From the NCBI RefSeq assembly GCF_943914805.1, contig NZ_CALUDM010000076.1:1-17785 (forward strand): DNA of 17,785 nucleotides. The letters are read 5' to 3'. A program made the position numbers and the translations under genes. Shown here piece by piece: positions 1-7,271 of this stretch; position 1 is the stretch's first letter, and each line of letters begins with the position of its first letter. The stretch comes from an uncultured Acinetobacter sp. GTDB taxonomy: Bacteria > Pseudomonadota > Gammaproteobacteria > Pseudomonadales > Moraxellaceae. Under the pieces are notes generated by a model. That model was not told the DNA's origin and did not search any database. It saw only the letters and a list, made by a program, of their open reading frames with translations.

Positions 1-356
1 GTCGTGGTAAAGCACGTGAAGTTCCAGCTGCTATTTCTAAAGCACTTGAAGCTGCACGTCGCAACATGATTACTGTTGATCTTGTTGACGGTACTGTTCA
101 GCATCCTATCAATGCTCGTCACGGTGCAAGCCGCGTTTACATGCAACCTGCTTCTGAAGGTACTGGTGTAATTGCTGGTGGTGCTATGCGTGCAGTGTTA
201 GAAGCTGTAGGTGTACGTAACGTATTGACTAAATGTTATGGTTCTACTAACGCTGCTAACGTAGTAAACGCAACTTTTAACGGTTTGCGTGATATGACTT
301 CTCCTGAGAAAGTTGCTGCGAAACGTGGTCTTTCAGTAGAACAAATTTTAGGGTAA
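1..356 (+). CDS. rpsE: 30S ribosomal protein S5, C-terminal part (5' truncated)
   Basis: Frame 3 is open from the window edge to the TAA at 354-356. It encodes RGKAREVPAAISKALEAAR followed by the conserved S5 C-terminal domain, with the segments HGASRVYMQPASEGTGVIAG and GSTNAANVVNATFNGL. S5 belongs to the small subunit near the decoding site and helps translational fidelity. Only about 117 codons are present; the N-terminal RNA-binding domain lies upstream of the window. The next gene, rpmD, starts 6 nt after the stop, the usual spc operon order. Identity is near certain from sequence and neighbours. Confidence 0.97.
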   Translation, partial: RGKAREVPAAISKALEAARRNMITVDLVDGTVQHPINARHGASRVYMQPASEGTGVIAGGAMRAVLEAVGVRNVLTKCYGSTNAANVVNATFNGLRDMTSPEKVAAKRGLSVEQILG

Positions 357-362
357 TCAATC

Positions 363-539
363 ATGAAAACGATTAAAGTTACCCAGACTAAATCTGCTGC
401 GCATCGTTTGAAAAATCACAAACTTTGCCTACAAGGTTTAGGTCTGCGTCGTATTGGTCATACAGTAGAAGTAGTGGATACACCTTCTAACCGTGGTATG
501 ATCAACAAAGTCTACTATATGGTTAGTGTAGAGGAATAA
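363..539 (+). CDS. rpmD: 50S ribosomal protein L30
   Basis: This is a 58-codon gene starting ATG at 363, with MKTIKVTQTKSAAHRLKNHK at the N-terminus, the motif GLGLRRIGHTVEVVDTPSNRG in the middle and the end INKVYYMVSVEE. Length and sequence fit bacterial L30, a small large-subunit protein. An AGGG at 350-353, inside the end of rpsE, can serve as ribosome binding site. Its own last codons hold GAGGAA (531-536), which serves rplO. It sits between rpsE and rplO as expected for the spc operon. Confidence 0.96.
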   Translation: MKTIKVTQTKSAAHRLKNHKLCLQGLGLRRIGHTVEVVDTPSNRGMINKVYYMVSVEE

Positions 540-542
540 GCC

Positions 543-983
543 ATGACTCTGCGTTTAAATGAACTTGCGCCTGCTGAAGGTGCAAAACGCGAAAACCGTC
601 GTTTAGGCCGTGGTATCGGTTCTGGCGTTGGTAAGACCGGTGGCCGTGGTGTCAAAGGTCAAAAATCACGTAAAAGTGGTGGCGTTCGTCCAGGTTTTGA
701 AGGCGGTCAAACTGCGTTATATCGTCGTTTGCCTAAATTCGGTTTCACAAGCCAATTGGCTTTGAAAACTGCTGAAGTACGTTTGTCTGAACTTGCTAAA
801 GTTGAAGGTGATGTTGTTTCACTTGAAACTTTAAAAGCTGCGAATGTCGTACGTAAAGATATGGTGCGTGCTCGTATCGTTCTTTCTGGTGAAATCACTC
901 GTGCATTCACTGTTCAAGGTGTTGCATTGACTAAAGGCGCTAAAGCTGCTGTTGAAGCTGCTGGCGGTAAAGTCGAGGAGTAA
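543..983 (+). CDS. rplO: 50S ribosomal protein L15
   Basis: The 146-residue protein has the typical L15 layout. An N-terminal Gly/Arg-rich extension (about residues 20-55, with RLGRGIGSGVGKTGGRGVKG) threads into 23S rRNA. A globular C-terminal domain follows, starting near RRLPKFGF. Length matches the family. Start ATG 543 is preceded by GAGGAA at 531-536, overlapping the end of rpmD, which suggests coupled translation. The end of this gene carries the ribosome binding site of secY. Confidence 0.97.
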   Translation: MTLRLNELAPAEGAKRENRRLGRGIGSGVGKTGGRGVKGQKSRKSGGVRPGFEGGQTALYRRLPKFGFTSQLALKTAEVRLSELAKVEGDVVSLETLKAANVVRKDMVRARIVLSGEITRAFTVQGVALTKGAKAAVEAAGGKVEE

Positions 984-989
984 TCGCGA

Positions 990-2348
990 GTGACTATGTC
1001 TCCTAGTTCTTCAGGTCATGTGAACATGATGAAAGGTCAACCATTTCATGTGAAATATCGTGAAATTATTCACCGATTAATGTTTTTAATTGGTGCGTTA
1101 GTTGTCTTTCGACTAGGAGCGCATATTCCGCTGCCAGGTATTGATAACGTCGCACTAGAGCGGTTTTTCAAAGCTAATGAAGGTACTTTTTTAGGTTTGT
1201 TTAACATGTTCTCGGGCGGGGCATTAGAGCGAATGTCAATTCTTGCGTTAGGGATCATGCCGTACATTTCTGCATCTATTATTGTGCAGTTAATGTCTAC
1301 GGTGGTTCCTTCGTTAGAGGCATTAAAAAAGGAAGGCGAGCAGGGTAAGCGTAAGATTAATCAATATACGCGCTACGGCACCTTATTACTCGCATTAGTC
1401 CAAGGTATTGGAATGTGTGCTGGTCTGATCAGTCAAGGTATTACTTTGACTTCGGGTCTAGCTTTTTACGTTCCGGCGCTAACTTCGTTAGTTGCAGGTA
1501 CCATGTTTTTGATGTGGTTAGGTGAGCAAATTACTGAACGTGGTGTTGGTAACGGTATCTCAATGATTATCTTTGCAGGTATTGTTGCTGGTTTACCAAA
1601 CTTAGTAATTCAAGCATTTACATCTGTAGATAACGGTCAATCAAGCTTAATTGGTTTGGCTGTATTTGGATTGCTATCAATTGCTGTTTTAGCAGCGATT
1701 GTGTTTATTGAAAAAGCTCAACGTCGTATACCTGTAAACTATGCTCAAAAACAGCAAGGGCGTCGCGTATTTACTGCACAGCAGACACATTTGCCATTGA
1801 AAATTAACATGGCAGGGGTTATTCCAGCAATTTTCGCTAGTTCGTTATTGTTGTTCCCTGCAAGTTTAGGTCAATGGTTAGGTAGTGCTGATCCAAACGC
1901 AGGATTCGTGAAGCGTGCGCTACAAGATTTGGCATTAGTATTATCGCCTGGACAACCTTTGTATTTGGTGCTCTTCGGTGCGTTAATTATCTTTTTCTGT
2001 TATTTCTATACGGCACTGGTTTTCAGTCCGAAAGAAGTTGCAGAAAACTTGAAACGCAGCGGAGCTTACGTACCTGGTATTCGCCCAGGTGAGCAAACTG
2101 CTCGTTACTTAGATCATATTCTTAATCGTTTGACATTTATTGGTGCAATCTACATCACAGTTATCTGCTTAATGCCGATGATTTTACAAAGTTCTTTTGG
2201 TATTCCATTCCATTTGGGTGGTACCTCATTACTTATTGTTGTTGTAGTTGTTATGGACTTTATGGCACAGCTTCAAGCCCACTTAACGTCGCATCAGTAT
2301 GATAATCAATCGTTAATGAGAAAAACGACTGCTCATCCTAAGGGATAA
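990..2348 (+). CDS. secY: Preprotein translocase subunit SecY
   Basis: The 452-residue multi-span membrane protein has the SecY hallmarks. These include the plug/TM2 region with LPGID (near residue 50), the segment LERMSILALGIMPYISASI, the GERGVGNGIS-like loop (ITERGVGNGISM), and the cytoplasmic stretch with ENLKRSGAYVPGIRPG before the last helices. Ten membrane spans can be traced. It forms the SecYEG channel for secretory and membrane proteins. The start is GTG at 990, with GAGGAG at 975-980 placed 9 nt upstream; an ATG at 996 is a poorer-spaced alternative. Position between rplO and rpmJ is the conserved spc order. Confidence 0.97.
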   Translation: MTMSPSSSGHVNMMKGQPFHVKYREIIHRLMFLIGALVVFRLGAHIPLPGIDNVALERFFKANEGTFLGLFNMFSGGALERMSILALGIMPYISASIIVQLMSTVVPSLEALKKEGEQGKRKINQYTRYGTLLLALVQGIGMCAGLISQGITLTSGLAFYVPALTSLVAGTMFLMWLGEQITERGVGNGISMIIFAGIVAGLPNLVIQAFTSVDNGQSSLIGLAVFGLLSIAVLAAIVFIEKAQRRIPVNYAQKQQGRRVFTAQQTHLPLKINMAGVIPAIFASSLLLFPASLGQWLGSADPNAGFVKRALQDLALVLSPGQPLYLVLFGALIIFFCYFYTALVFSPKEVAENLKRSGAYVPGIRPGEQTARYLDHILNRLTFIGAIYITVICLMPMILQSSFGIPFHLGGTSLLIVVVVVMDFMAQLQAHLTSHQYDNQSLMRKTTAHPKG

Positions 2349-2369
2349 GCGCACTTAGAAGGTTTCATC

Positions 2370-2486
2370 ATGAAAGTACAAGCTTCTGTAAAAAAAATTT
2401 GTGGTAGCTGTAAAGTTATCCGTCGTAATGGGGTTATTCGCGTAATTTGCAGCGCAGAACCTCGTCATAAGCAGCGTCAAGGTTAA
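2370..2486 (+). CDS. rpmJ: 50S ribosomal protein L36 (zinc-binding form)
   Basis: A 38-codon gene starting ATG 2370 and ending TAA 2484-2486. The protein begins [20 protein letters not shown] and ends [11 protein letters not shown]. It keeps the zinc set Cys11, Cys14, Cys27 and His33, so it is the 'C+' form of L36, a tiny ribbon protein of the large subunit. It is the last spc operon gene, directly after secY. Length and sequence are exactly those of the family. Confidence 0.96.
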
Positions 2487-2501
2487 TCTGATCAAGACCT
2501 G

Positions 2502-2531
2502 TTGATTTCAGTAGGCTAATTAGGTTATTAT
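2502..2531 (+). promoter_or_regulatory. Probable internal promoter between rpmJ and rpsM
   Basis: A -35-like TTGATT (2502-2507) and a -10-like TATTAT (2526-2531) are separated by 18 nt, giving 4 of 6 and 5 of 6 matches to the sigma-70 consensus. It would let the alpha operon (rpsM to rplQ) be transcribed apart from the spc operon. The predicted start, near 2538, falls inside the following hairpin. Inferred from sequence only. Confidence 0.5.
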
Positions 2532-2558
2532 CCGCCCCTCAAGATTTTTGTGGGGCGG
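2532..2558 (+). other. GC-rich hairpin in the rpmJ-rpsM gap
   Basis: CCGCCCC (2532-2538) and GGGGCGG (2552-2558) form a perfect 7-bp GC-only stem with a 13-nt loop. The run after it (TTGATTGTCTT) is not a clean U tract, so it is a weak terminator at best. It could be an attenuator, a 3'-end stabiliser of the spc transcript, or part of the rpsM leader. Confidence 0.5.
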
Positions 2559-2593
2559 TTGATTGTCTTAACTGCCTTTTTGGAGAAAATTGA

Positions 2594-2950
2594 ATGGCTC
2601 GTATTGCCGGTGTAAACATTCCGGATAACAAGCATGCTGTTATCTCACTTACGTATATTTTTGGTATTGGTCGCCACACATCTAAGAACATCTTAGCTGC
2701 TGTAGGTATTGCACCAACAACAAAAATTCGTGAGTTGGATGATGCTCAGCTTGATGCGATTCGCGCAGAAGTTGCCAAGGTTCCAACCGAAGGTGATTTA
2801 CGTCGTGAAATTTCCATGAACATTAAACGTTTAATGGATTTAGGCTGCTATCGTGGTCTTCGTCATCGTCGCAGCTTGCCTGTCCGTGGACAACGCACCA
2901 AAACTAACGCACGTACCCGTAAAGGTCCGCGCAAACCGATTAAAAAGTAA
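2594..2950 (+). CDS. rpsM: 30S ribosomal protein S13
   Basis: The 118-residue protein begins MARIAGVNIPDNKHAVISLT and contains the S13 signature region GCYRGLRHRRSLPVRGQRTK. The tail is basic and ends KGPRKPIKK. It binds the head of the 30S subunit and contacts the large subunit and P-site tRNA. GGAG at 2582-2585 lies 8 nt before ATG 2594. It is the first gene of the alpha operon. In enteric bacteria S4 represses this operon by binding the rpsM leader; whether that applies here is not evident from sequence. Confidence 0.97.
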   Translation: MARIAGVNIPDNKHAVISLTYIFGIGRHTSKNILAAVGIAPTTKIRELDDAQLDAIRAEVAKVPTEGDLRREISMNIKRLMDLGCYRGLRHRRSLPVRGQRTKTNARTRKGPRKPIKK

Positions 2951-2969
2951 GATTTCTGGAAGCTAAAAG

Positions 2970-3356
2970 ATGGCTAAAGATACTCGCACACGCAAGAAGG
3001 TCACTCGTACCGTCTCTGAAGGTGTTGCACACATTCACGCGTCTTTTAATAACACCATTGTTACGATTACCGATCGTCAAGGTAATGCATTGGCTTGGGC
3101 CACCTCAGGTGGACAAGGCTTCCGTGGTTCACGTAAATCAACTCCGTTTGCTGCTCAGGTAGCTGCTGAAGTTGCTGGTAAAGCAGCTTTGGATTACGGT
3201 TTGAAAAACCTAGACGTCCTTGTAAAAGGTCCTGGTCCAGGTCGTGAGTCTGCGGTTCGTGCATTAGGCGCAGTGGGTTATAAGATCAACAGCATTACCG
3301 ATGTGACTCCAATCCCTCACAACGGTTGCCGTCCACCTAAAAAACGTCGCGTGTAA
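2970..3356 (+). CDS. rpsK: 30S ribosomal protein S11
   Basis: The 128-residue protein has a basic N-terminus (MAKDTRTRKKVTRTVSEGVA), the core HIHASFNNTIVTITDRQGNA, the motif GFRGSRKSTPFAAQ, and the invariant C-terminal stretch TDVTPIPHNGCRPPKKRRV. S11 sits on the 30S platform near the E site. It lies 19 nt after rpsM and 12 nt before rpsD. Length and sequence match the family throughout. Confidence 0.97.
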   Translation: MAKDTRTRKKVTRTVSEGVAHIHASFNNTIVTITDRQGNALAWATSGGQGFRGSRKSTPFAAQVAAEVAGKAALDYGLKNLDVLVKGPGPGRESAVRALGAVGYKINSITDVTPIPHNGCRPPKKRRV

Positions 3357-3368
3357 GGAGAAACATTC

Positions 3369-3995
3369 ATGGCTCGTTATATTGGTCCAAAATGCAAACT
3401 CTCTCGCCGCGAAGGGACAGACCTGCAATTAAAATCTGGCGTTAAACCATTTGACGTCAAAACTAAAAAAGCTGCTAAAGCTCCTGGCCAACATGGCGGA
3501 GCGCGTGGTGGTAAACAATCTGAGTACTCACTACAATTACGTGAAAAACAAAAAGTACGTCGTATGTACGGTGTTTTAGAGCGTCAATTTAGTAATTACT
3601 ATAAAGAAGCTGCTCGTGTGAAAGGCGCAACTGGTGAAAACTTGTTGAAACTGCTTGAAAGCCGTCTTGATAACGTCGTTTATCGCATGGGTTTTGGTTC
3701 TACACGTGCAGAAGCTCGTCAGCTTGTATCTCACCGCTCGATCACTTTGAATGGCCGTCGTGTTAACATCGCGTCTATCCAAGTTAAAGCTGGTGATGTA
3801 ATTGCTGTGCATGAAGGTGCTAAACAACAATTGCGTATCAAAAACGCAGTTGAATTAGCTGCACAACGTGGTATTCCTTCTTGGATGGAAATTGACCATT
3901 CTAAGTTGGAAGGTACGTTTAAAGCTGCACCAGATCGTTCAGATTTACCTGCTGAAATCAACGAAAGCTTGATTGTAGAATTGTATTCTAAATAA
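3369..3995 (+). CDS. rpsD: 30S ribosomal protein S4
   Basis: The 208-residue protein has an N-terminal rRNA-binding part (MARYIGPKCKLSRREG) and an S4 RNA-binding domain around residues 98-160 (RLDNVVYRMGFGSTRAEARQLVSHRSI). Only one cysteine is in the N-terminal region, so this is the zinc-free form. S4 starts 30S assembly and in enteric bacteria is the autogenous repressor of the alpha operon. A strong AAGGAG (3355-3360) overlaps the rpsK stop, 8 nt before the ATG. Confidence 0.97.
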   Translation: MARYIGPKCKLSRREGTDLQLKSGVKPFDVKTKKAAKAPGQHGGARGGKQSEYSLQLREKQKVRRMYGVLERQFSNYYKEAARVKGATGENLLKLLESRLDNVVYRMGFGSTRAEARQLVSHRSITLNGRRVNIASIQVKAGDVIAVHEGAKQQLRIKNAVELAAQRGIPSWMEIDHSKLEGTFKAAPDRSDLPAEINESLIVELYSK

Positions 3996-4013
3996 TCCTT
4001 GAGGTAGCAATAA

Positions 4014-5021
4014 ATGACGCGTACTGCAAACGAGTTTCTAACTCCGCAAGCGATCAAGGTCGAAGCGGTGAGCGGGACCTCGGCAAAAGTGATTCTGGAG
4101 CCTTTAGAGCGTGGCTTTGGCCATACTCTAGGTAATGCTTTACGTCGCATTCTATTGTCTTCTTTGCCTGGCGCTGCTGTGGTTGAAGTGGAAATAGAAG
4201 GCGTCGAGCACGAGTACAGTACTTTAGAAGGCTTGCAGCAGGACATCGTCGAGCTCTTGCTGAACCTAAAAGGATTGTCTATTAAGCTGTTCGATCAAAA
4301 CGAAGCATATTTAACATTAGAGAAACAAGGACCTGGCGACGTAACTGCTGCTGATCTTCGTTTACCTCATAATGTTGAAGTGGTTAACCCTGAACATTTG
4401 ATTGGTACTTTAAGTGCTTCTGGCTCATTAAAAATGCGCTTGAAAGTTTCTCAAGGCCGTGGTTATGAAACATCTGATTCTCGTTTCCCTGAAGGTGAAA
4501 CACGTCCTGTTGGTCGTTTGCAATTAGATGCTTCTTATAGCCCGATCAAACGTGTGTCTTACACAGTGGAAAACGCTCGTGTAGAACAACGTACTGACCT
4601 TGATAAGCTCATCATTGATCTTGAAACAAATGGTACTGTAGATCCAGAAGAAGCGATCCGCAAAGCGGCAACAATCTTGCAACAACAAATTGCAATTTTT
4701 GTTGATCTTCAGAAAGATCAGGCACCAGTGGCTCAAGAACCTCGTGAAGAAGTTGACCCAATCTTGCTTCGTCCAGTAGATGATCTAGAGCTTACTGTTC
4801 GTTCTGCTAACTGTTTGAAAGCAGAAAATATTTACTACATTGGTGATCTTGTACAGCGCACTGAGGTTGAGTTACTTAAAACTCCTAACCTTGGTAAAAA
4901 ATCGCTTACTGAGATCAAAGATGTTCTGGCTTCTAAAGGCTTACAACTCGGCATGCGTTTAGAGAACTGGCCACCAGCTAGTCTCCGTATGGACGATCGT
5001 TTCGCCTATCGTAGCCGTTAA
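4014..5021 (+). CDS. rpoA: DNA-directed RNA polymerase alpha subunit
   Basis: The 335-residue protein has both alpha domains. The N-terminal dimerisation domain carries LERGFGHTLGNALRRILLSS (about residues 31-50). A linker around 232-250 leads to the C-terminal domain, with LTVRSANCLKAENIYYIGDL and TPNLGKKSLTEIKDVL. Arg263 aligns with E. coli Arg265, the key UP-element and activator contact. GAGGT precedes the ATG. It lies between rpsD and rplQ as in nearly all bacteria, giving transcription machinery coupled to ribosome synthesis. Confidence 0.98.
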   Translation: MTRTANEFLTPQAIKVEAVSGTSAKVILEPLERGFGHTLGNALRRILLSSLPGAAVVEVEIEGVEHEYSTLEGLQQDIVELLLNLKGLSIKLFDQNEAYLTLEKQGPGDVTAADLRLPHNVEVVNPEHLIGTLSASGSLKMRLKVSQGRGYETSDSRFPEGETRPVGRLQLDASYSPIKRVSYTVENARVEQRTDLDKLIIDLETNGTVDPEEAIRKAATILQQQIAIFVDLQKDQAPVAQEPREEVDPILLRPVDDLELTVRSANCLKAENIYYIGDLVQRTEVELLKTPNLGKKSLTEIKDVLASKGLQLGMRLENWPPASLRMDDRFAYRSR

Positions 5022-5039
5022 TTAAGTAGGACTATCACC

Positions 5040-5405
5040 ATGCGTCATCGTAATAGTGGTGTGAAATTAGGCCGTACAAGCAGCCATCGTAAAGCGATGT
5101 TTCAAAACATGGCTAACTCTTTGTTTGAGCACGAGTTGATCAAAACAACTGTGCCTAAAGCAAAAGAGTTACGTCGTGTAGCTGAGCCTTTAATCACTTT
5201 AGCTAAAAACGATACTGTTGCAAACCGTCGCTTAGCGTTTGCTCGTACTCGTTCAGCAGCAACTGTTGGTAAATTATTTACCGTTCTTGGCCCTCGTTAC
5301 AAAGAACGTAACGGCGGTTATCTACGTGTTCTTAAAGCTGGTTTCCGTGCAGGTGATGCTGCACCGATGGCTTATGTAGAGCTTGTGGATCGTGAAGTAA
5401 ACTAA
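5040..5405 (+). CDS. rplQ: 50S ribosomal protein L17
   Basis: The 121-residue protein begins MRHRNSGVKLGRTSSHRKAM and carries LFEHELIKTTVPKAKELRRV and the C-terminal GFRAGDAAPMAYVELVDRE. This is the short bacterial L17, located near the peptide exit tunnel. It is the last gene of the alpha operon, 18 nt after rpoA, and is followed by a strong terminator. Confidence 0.97.
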   Translation: MRHRNSGVKLGRTSSHRKAMFQNMANSLFEHELIKTTVPKAKELRRVAEPLITLAKNDTVANRRLAFARTRSAATVGKLFTVLGPRYKERNGGYLRVLKAGFRAGDAAPMAYVELVDREVN

Positions 5406-5440
5406 TTTTACTCACGTCATAGAACAATCGGTTGTTCGAA

Positions 5441-5469
5441 AAAGGTCGGTATTTTACCGACCTTTTTTT
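5441..5469 (+). terminator. Intrinsic terminator of the alpha operon
   Basis: AAAGGTCGGTA (5441-5451) pairs perfectly with TACCGACCTTT (5455-5465) around a 3-nt loop, and a run of seven T ends at 5469. A second small hairpin, GAACAA/TTGTTC (5422-5427 with 5432-5437), lies just upstream. This ends the ribosomal block before almA. Confidence 0.93.
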
Positions 5470-5470
5470 A

Positions 5471-5573
5471 TGTCTAAAATTTTAGAATTGTCAGACAAAA
5501 TCTAATTTTGTCCTGAACTGACATGAAATTTGTCGGAAAAATGCAAACTTGACATTGCGTATTGTCAAATTTG
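5471..5573 (+). promoter_or_regulatory. almA upstream control region with TGTC/GACA array
   Basis: TGTC or its complement GACA occurs at 5471, 5489, 5494 (GACA), 5509, 5520 (GACA), 5531, 5551 (GACA) and 5563. Palindromes built from these include TTGTC-A-GACAA (5488-5498), GACAAAAT-cta-ATTTTGTC (5494-5512), and a dyad with 11-bp arms and one mismatch (5544-5554 with 5563-5573). The left arm of that dyad contains TTGACA (5549-5554), a perfect -35 box. No strong -10 lies at 17 nt (TGTGAT is a 4/6 match), so a regulated or activator-dependent promoter is plausible. TTGTCAGACAA fits the TNGTNNNACNA operator form known for FadR-subfamily GntR regulators. Confidence 0.5.
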
Positions 5574-5616
5574 TGATTTAATAAAAATGTACTCTTGAAT
5601 AGGTCATAAAAAGAAC

Positions 5617-7107
5617 ATGGAAAGACAAGTTGATATTCTTATTGTAGGCGCAGGTATTTCTGGTATTGGCGTTGCTGCACATTTATCTAAAAACTCACCA
5701 CAACGCTCATTCGAAATTATTGAACGTCGAGAAAGTTTTGGTGGTACGTGGGATTTGTTTAAATATCCTGGTATTCGTTCAGACTCAGATATGTCTACTT
5801 TTGGTTTTAATTTTAAACCATGGCAAAAGGCCAATGTTTTGGCTGATGGCGCTTCAATTAAAGGTTATGTCGCAGAAGTTGTTGAAGAATATAAACTAAA
5901 AGATAAAATTCATTTTAAGCGTCGTGTACGCACAGCAAATTATGATTCTTCAATCAAAAAGTGGATTGTTGAAATTGAAGATGAAAATCAAAAATTACAC
6001 ACTTGGGTGGCTAATTTTGTTATCGGTTGCACAGGGTATTATAATTATGATCAAGGCTACCAACCTGATTTCCCTAATAAAGAAGTATTTAAAGGTGAGT
6101 TTGTAAATCCGCAGTTTTGGCCTGAAAAATTAGACTATACAGGTAAAAAAGTCGTCATTATTGGAAGTGGTGCGACTGCAATTACTTTGGTTCCAGCAAT
6201 GTCCAAGGGTGGCGCGGCTCATGTCACCATGTTGCAACGTTCGCCAACGTATATTGCTTCTATTCCTTCAGTTGATTTTGTTTATGACAAAATGCGTAAA
6301 GTACTTCCTGAAGATGTTGCATACAAATTAACGCGTGCTCGTAATATTGGTATGCAACGTGGTATTTATGCACTTGCACAAAAACAGCCAAAATTACTAC
6401 GTAAATTTTTATTAAAATCAATCGAGATGCAGTTAAAAGGTAAAGTGGATATGAAGCACTTTACACCTAACTATAATCCTTGGGATCAACGTTTATGTGT
6501 GGTTCCTGATGGTGATTTATTCAAAATTTTACGTTCAGGTAAGGCGAGTGTAGAAACCAATCAAATTGAGAAAATTACTGAAACAGGTATTCAATTAAAT
6601 TCTGGTAAACATTTAGACGCAGACATTATTGTGTCAGCAACAGGTCTTGAAATCCAAATTTTAGGTGGAATCAAAGCAACGATTGATGGTAAGCCAATGA
6701 ATACGTCACATCATATGCTTTATCAAGGTGTGATGGTCAGTGATGTACCGAATATGGCGATGATTATTGGTTATATTAATGCTTCATGGACTTTGAAAGT
6801 TGATATTGCAGCGGAATATATATGTCGCCTAGTCAATTATATGGATAAAAAAGGCTTTGACGAAGTTATTCCGCAAGGTGATGCGACTGAGTTGATGGAA
6901 GACACGGTAATGGGCAGTCTCAGTTCAGGCTATATTGCTCGTGCTGCTGATGTGATGCCTAAACAAGGTAAACATGCGCCTTGGAAAGTGAGCAATAATT
7001 ATTTGGCTGATCGTAAAGAACTTAAAAATGCTAAGTTTGATGATGGTGTATTAAAGTTTTATAAACGTGAAGCGCAAGCAGCAAAAAAGCCTAAACTAGT
7101 TTCTTGA
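5617..7107 (+). CDS. almA: Flavin-binding monooxygenase, AlmA-type long-chain alkane hydroxylase
   Basis: The 496-residue class B flavoprotein monooxygenase has an N-terminal FAD-binding GAGISG (residues 11-16), then GGTWDLFKYPGIRSDSDM, and a second dinucleotide site GSGATA (183-188) for NADPH. The Baeyer-Villiger-type fingerprint region is FKGEFVNPQFWP (158-169). The sequence closely resembles AlmA of Acinetobacter as I recall it; that enzyme is linked to growth on very long-chain n-alkanes, with insertion of one oxygen from O2. No signal peptide or clear membrane span is seen. The start ATG 5617 has a weak ribosome binding site. It is a single-gene unit between two terminators, convergent with an acyl-CoA dehydrogenase, consistent with alkane-derived fatty acids entering beta-oxidation. 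A related Baeyer-Villiger or ketone monooxygenase is the alternative. The usual fingerprint His is Asn164. Confidence 0.8.
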   Translation: MERQVDILIVGAGISGIGVAAHLSKNSPQRSFEIIERRESFGGTWDLFKYPGIRSDSDMSTFGFNFKPWQKANVLADGASIKGYVAEVVEEYKLKDKIHFKRRVRTANYDSSIKKWIVEIEDENQKLHTWVANFVIGCTGYYNYDQGYQPDFPNKEVFKGEFVNPQFWPEKLDYTGKKVVIIGSGATAITLVPAMSKGGAAHVTMLQRSPTYIASIPSVDFVYDKMRKVLPEDVAYKLTRARNIGMQRGIYALAQKQPKLLRKFLLKSIEMQLKGKVDMKHFTPNYNPWDQRLCVVPDGDLFKILRSGKASVETNQIEKITETGIQLNSGKHLDADIIVSATGLEIQILGGIKATIDGKPMNTSHHMLYQGVMVSDVPNMAMIIGYINASWTLKVDIAAEYICRLVNYMDKKGFDEVIPQGDATELMEDTVMGSLSSGYIARAADVMPKQGKHAPWKVSNNYLADRKELKNAKFDDGVLKFYKREAQAAKKPKLVS

Positions 7108-7122
7108 TTGATATCAAAACTG

Positions 7123-7146
7123 AAAAGGAGCGAAAGTTCCTTTTTT
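7123..7146 (+). terminator. Intrinsic terminator of almA
   Basis: AAAAGGA (7123-7129) pairs with TCCTTTT (7138-7144). A G-U and a C-G pair close a GAAA tetraloop (7132-7135), and a T run extends to 7146. It begins 15 nt after the almA stop. Confidence 0.85.
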
Positions 7147-7216
7147 GTGTTTAAGGAAATATCAAAATTTGTTGAAATTATTTTAAAAGCTATATCAGCA
7201 GAAAGATTTTTAGCAG

Positions 7217-7246
7217 AAGAAAAGGAGTCTTTTTACTCCTTTTCTT
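7217..7246. terminator. Hairpin between convergent genes, probable terminator of the acyl-CoA dehydrogenase
   Basis: A 12-bp perfect inverted repeat (7217-7228 with 7235-7246, arms AAGAAAAGGAGT and ACTCCTTTTCTT) has a 6-nt loop. The arms are A/T-rich on both sides, so it can act on either strand. It ends 25 nt from the 3' end of the minus-strand gene. The U tract is imperfect on both strands. Confidence 0.6.
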
Positions 7247-7271
7247 GAATATTATGGATAAAATTTAAATA

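Noticed and set aside
3731..4246. 171-codon minus-strand open frame across the rpsD-rpoA junction
   Set aside because: It lies antisense to two certain genes, has unnatural composition and no ribosome binding site; it is a by-product of the coding sequence on the other strand.
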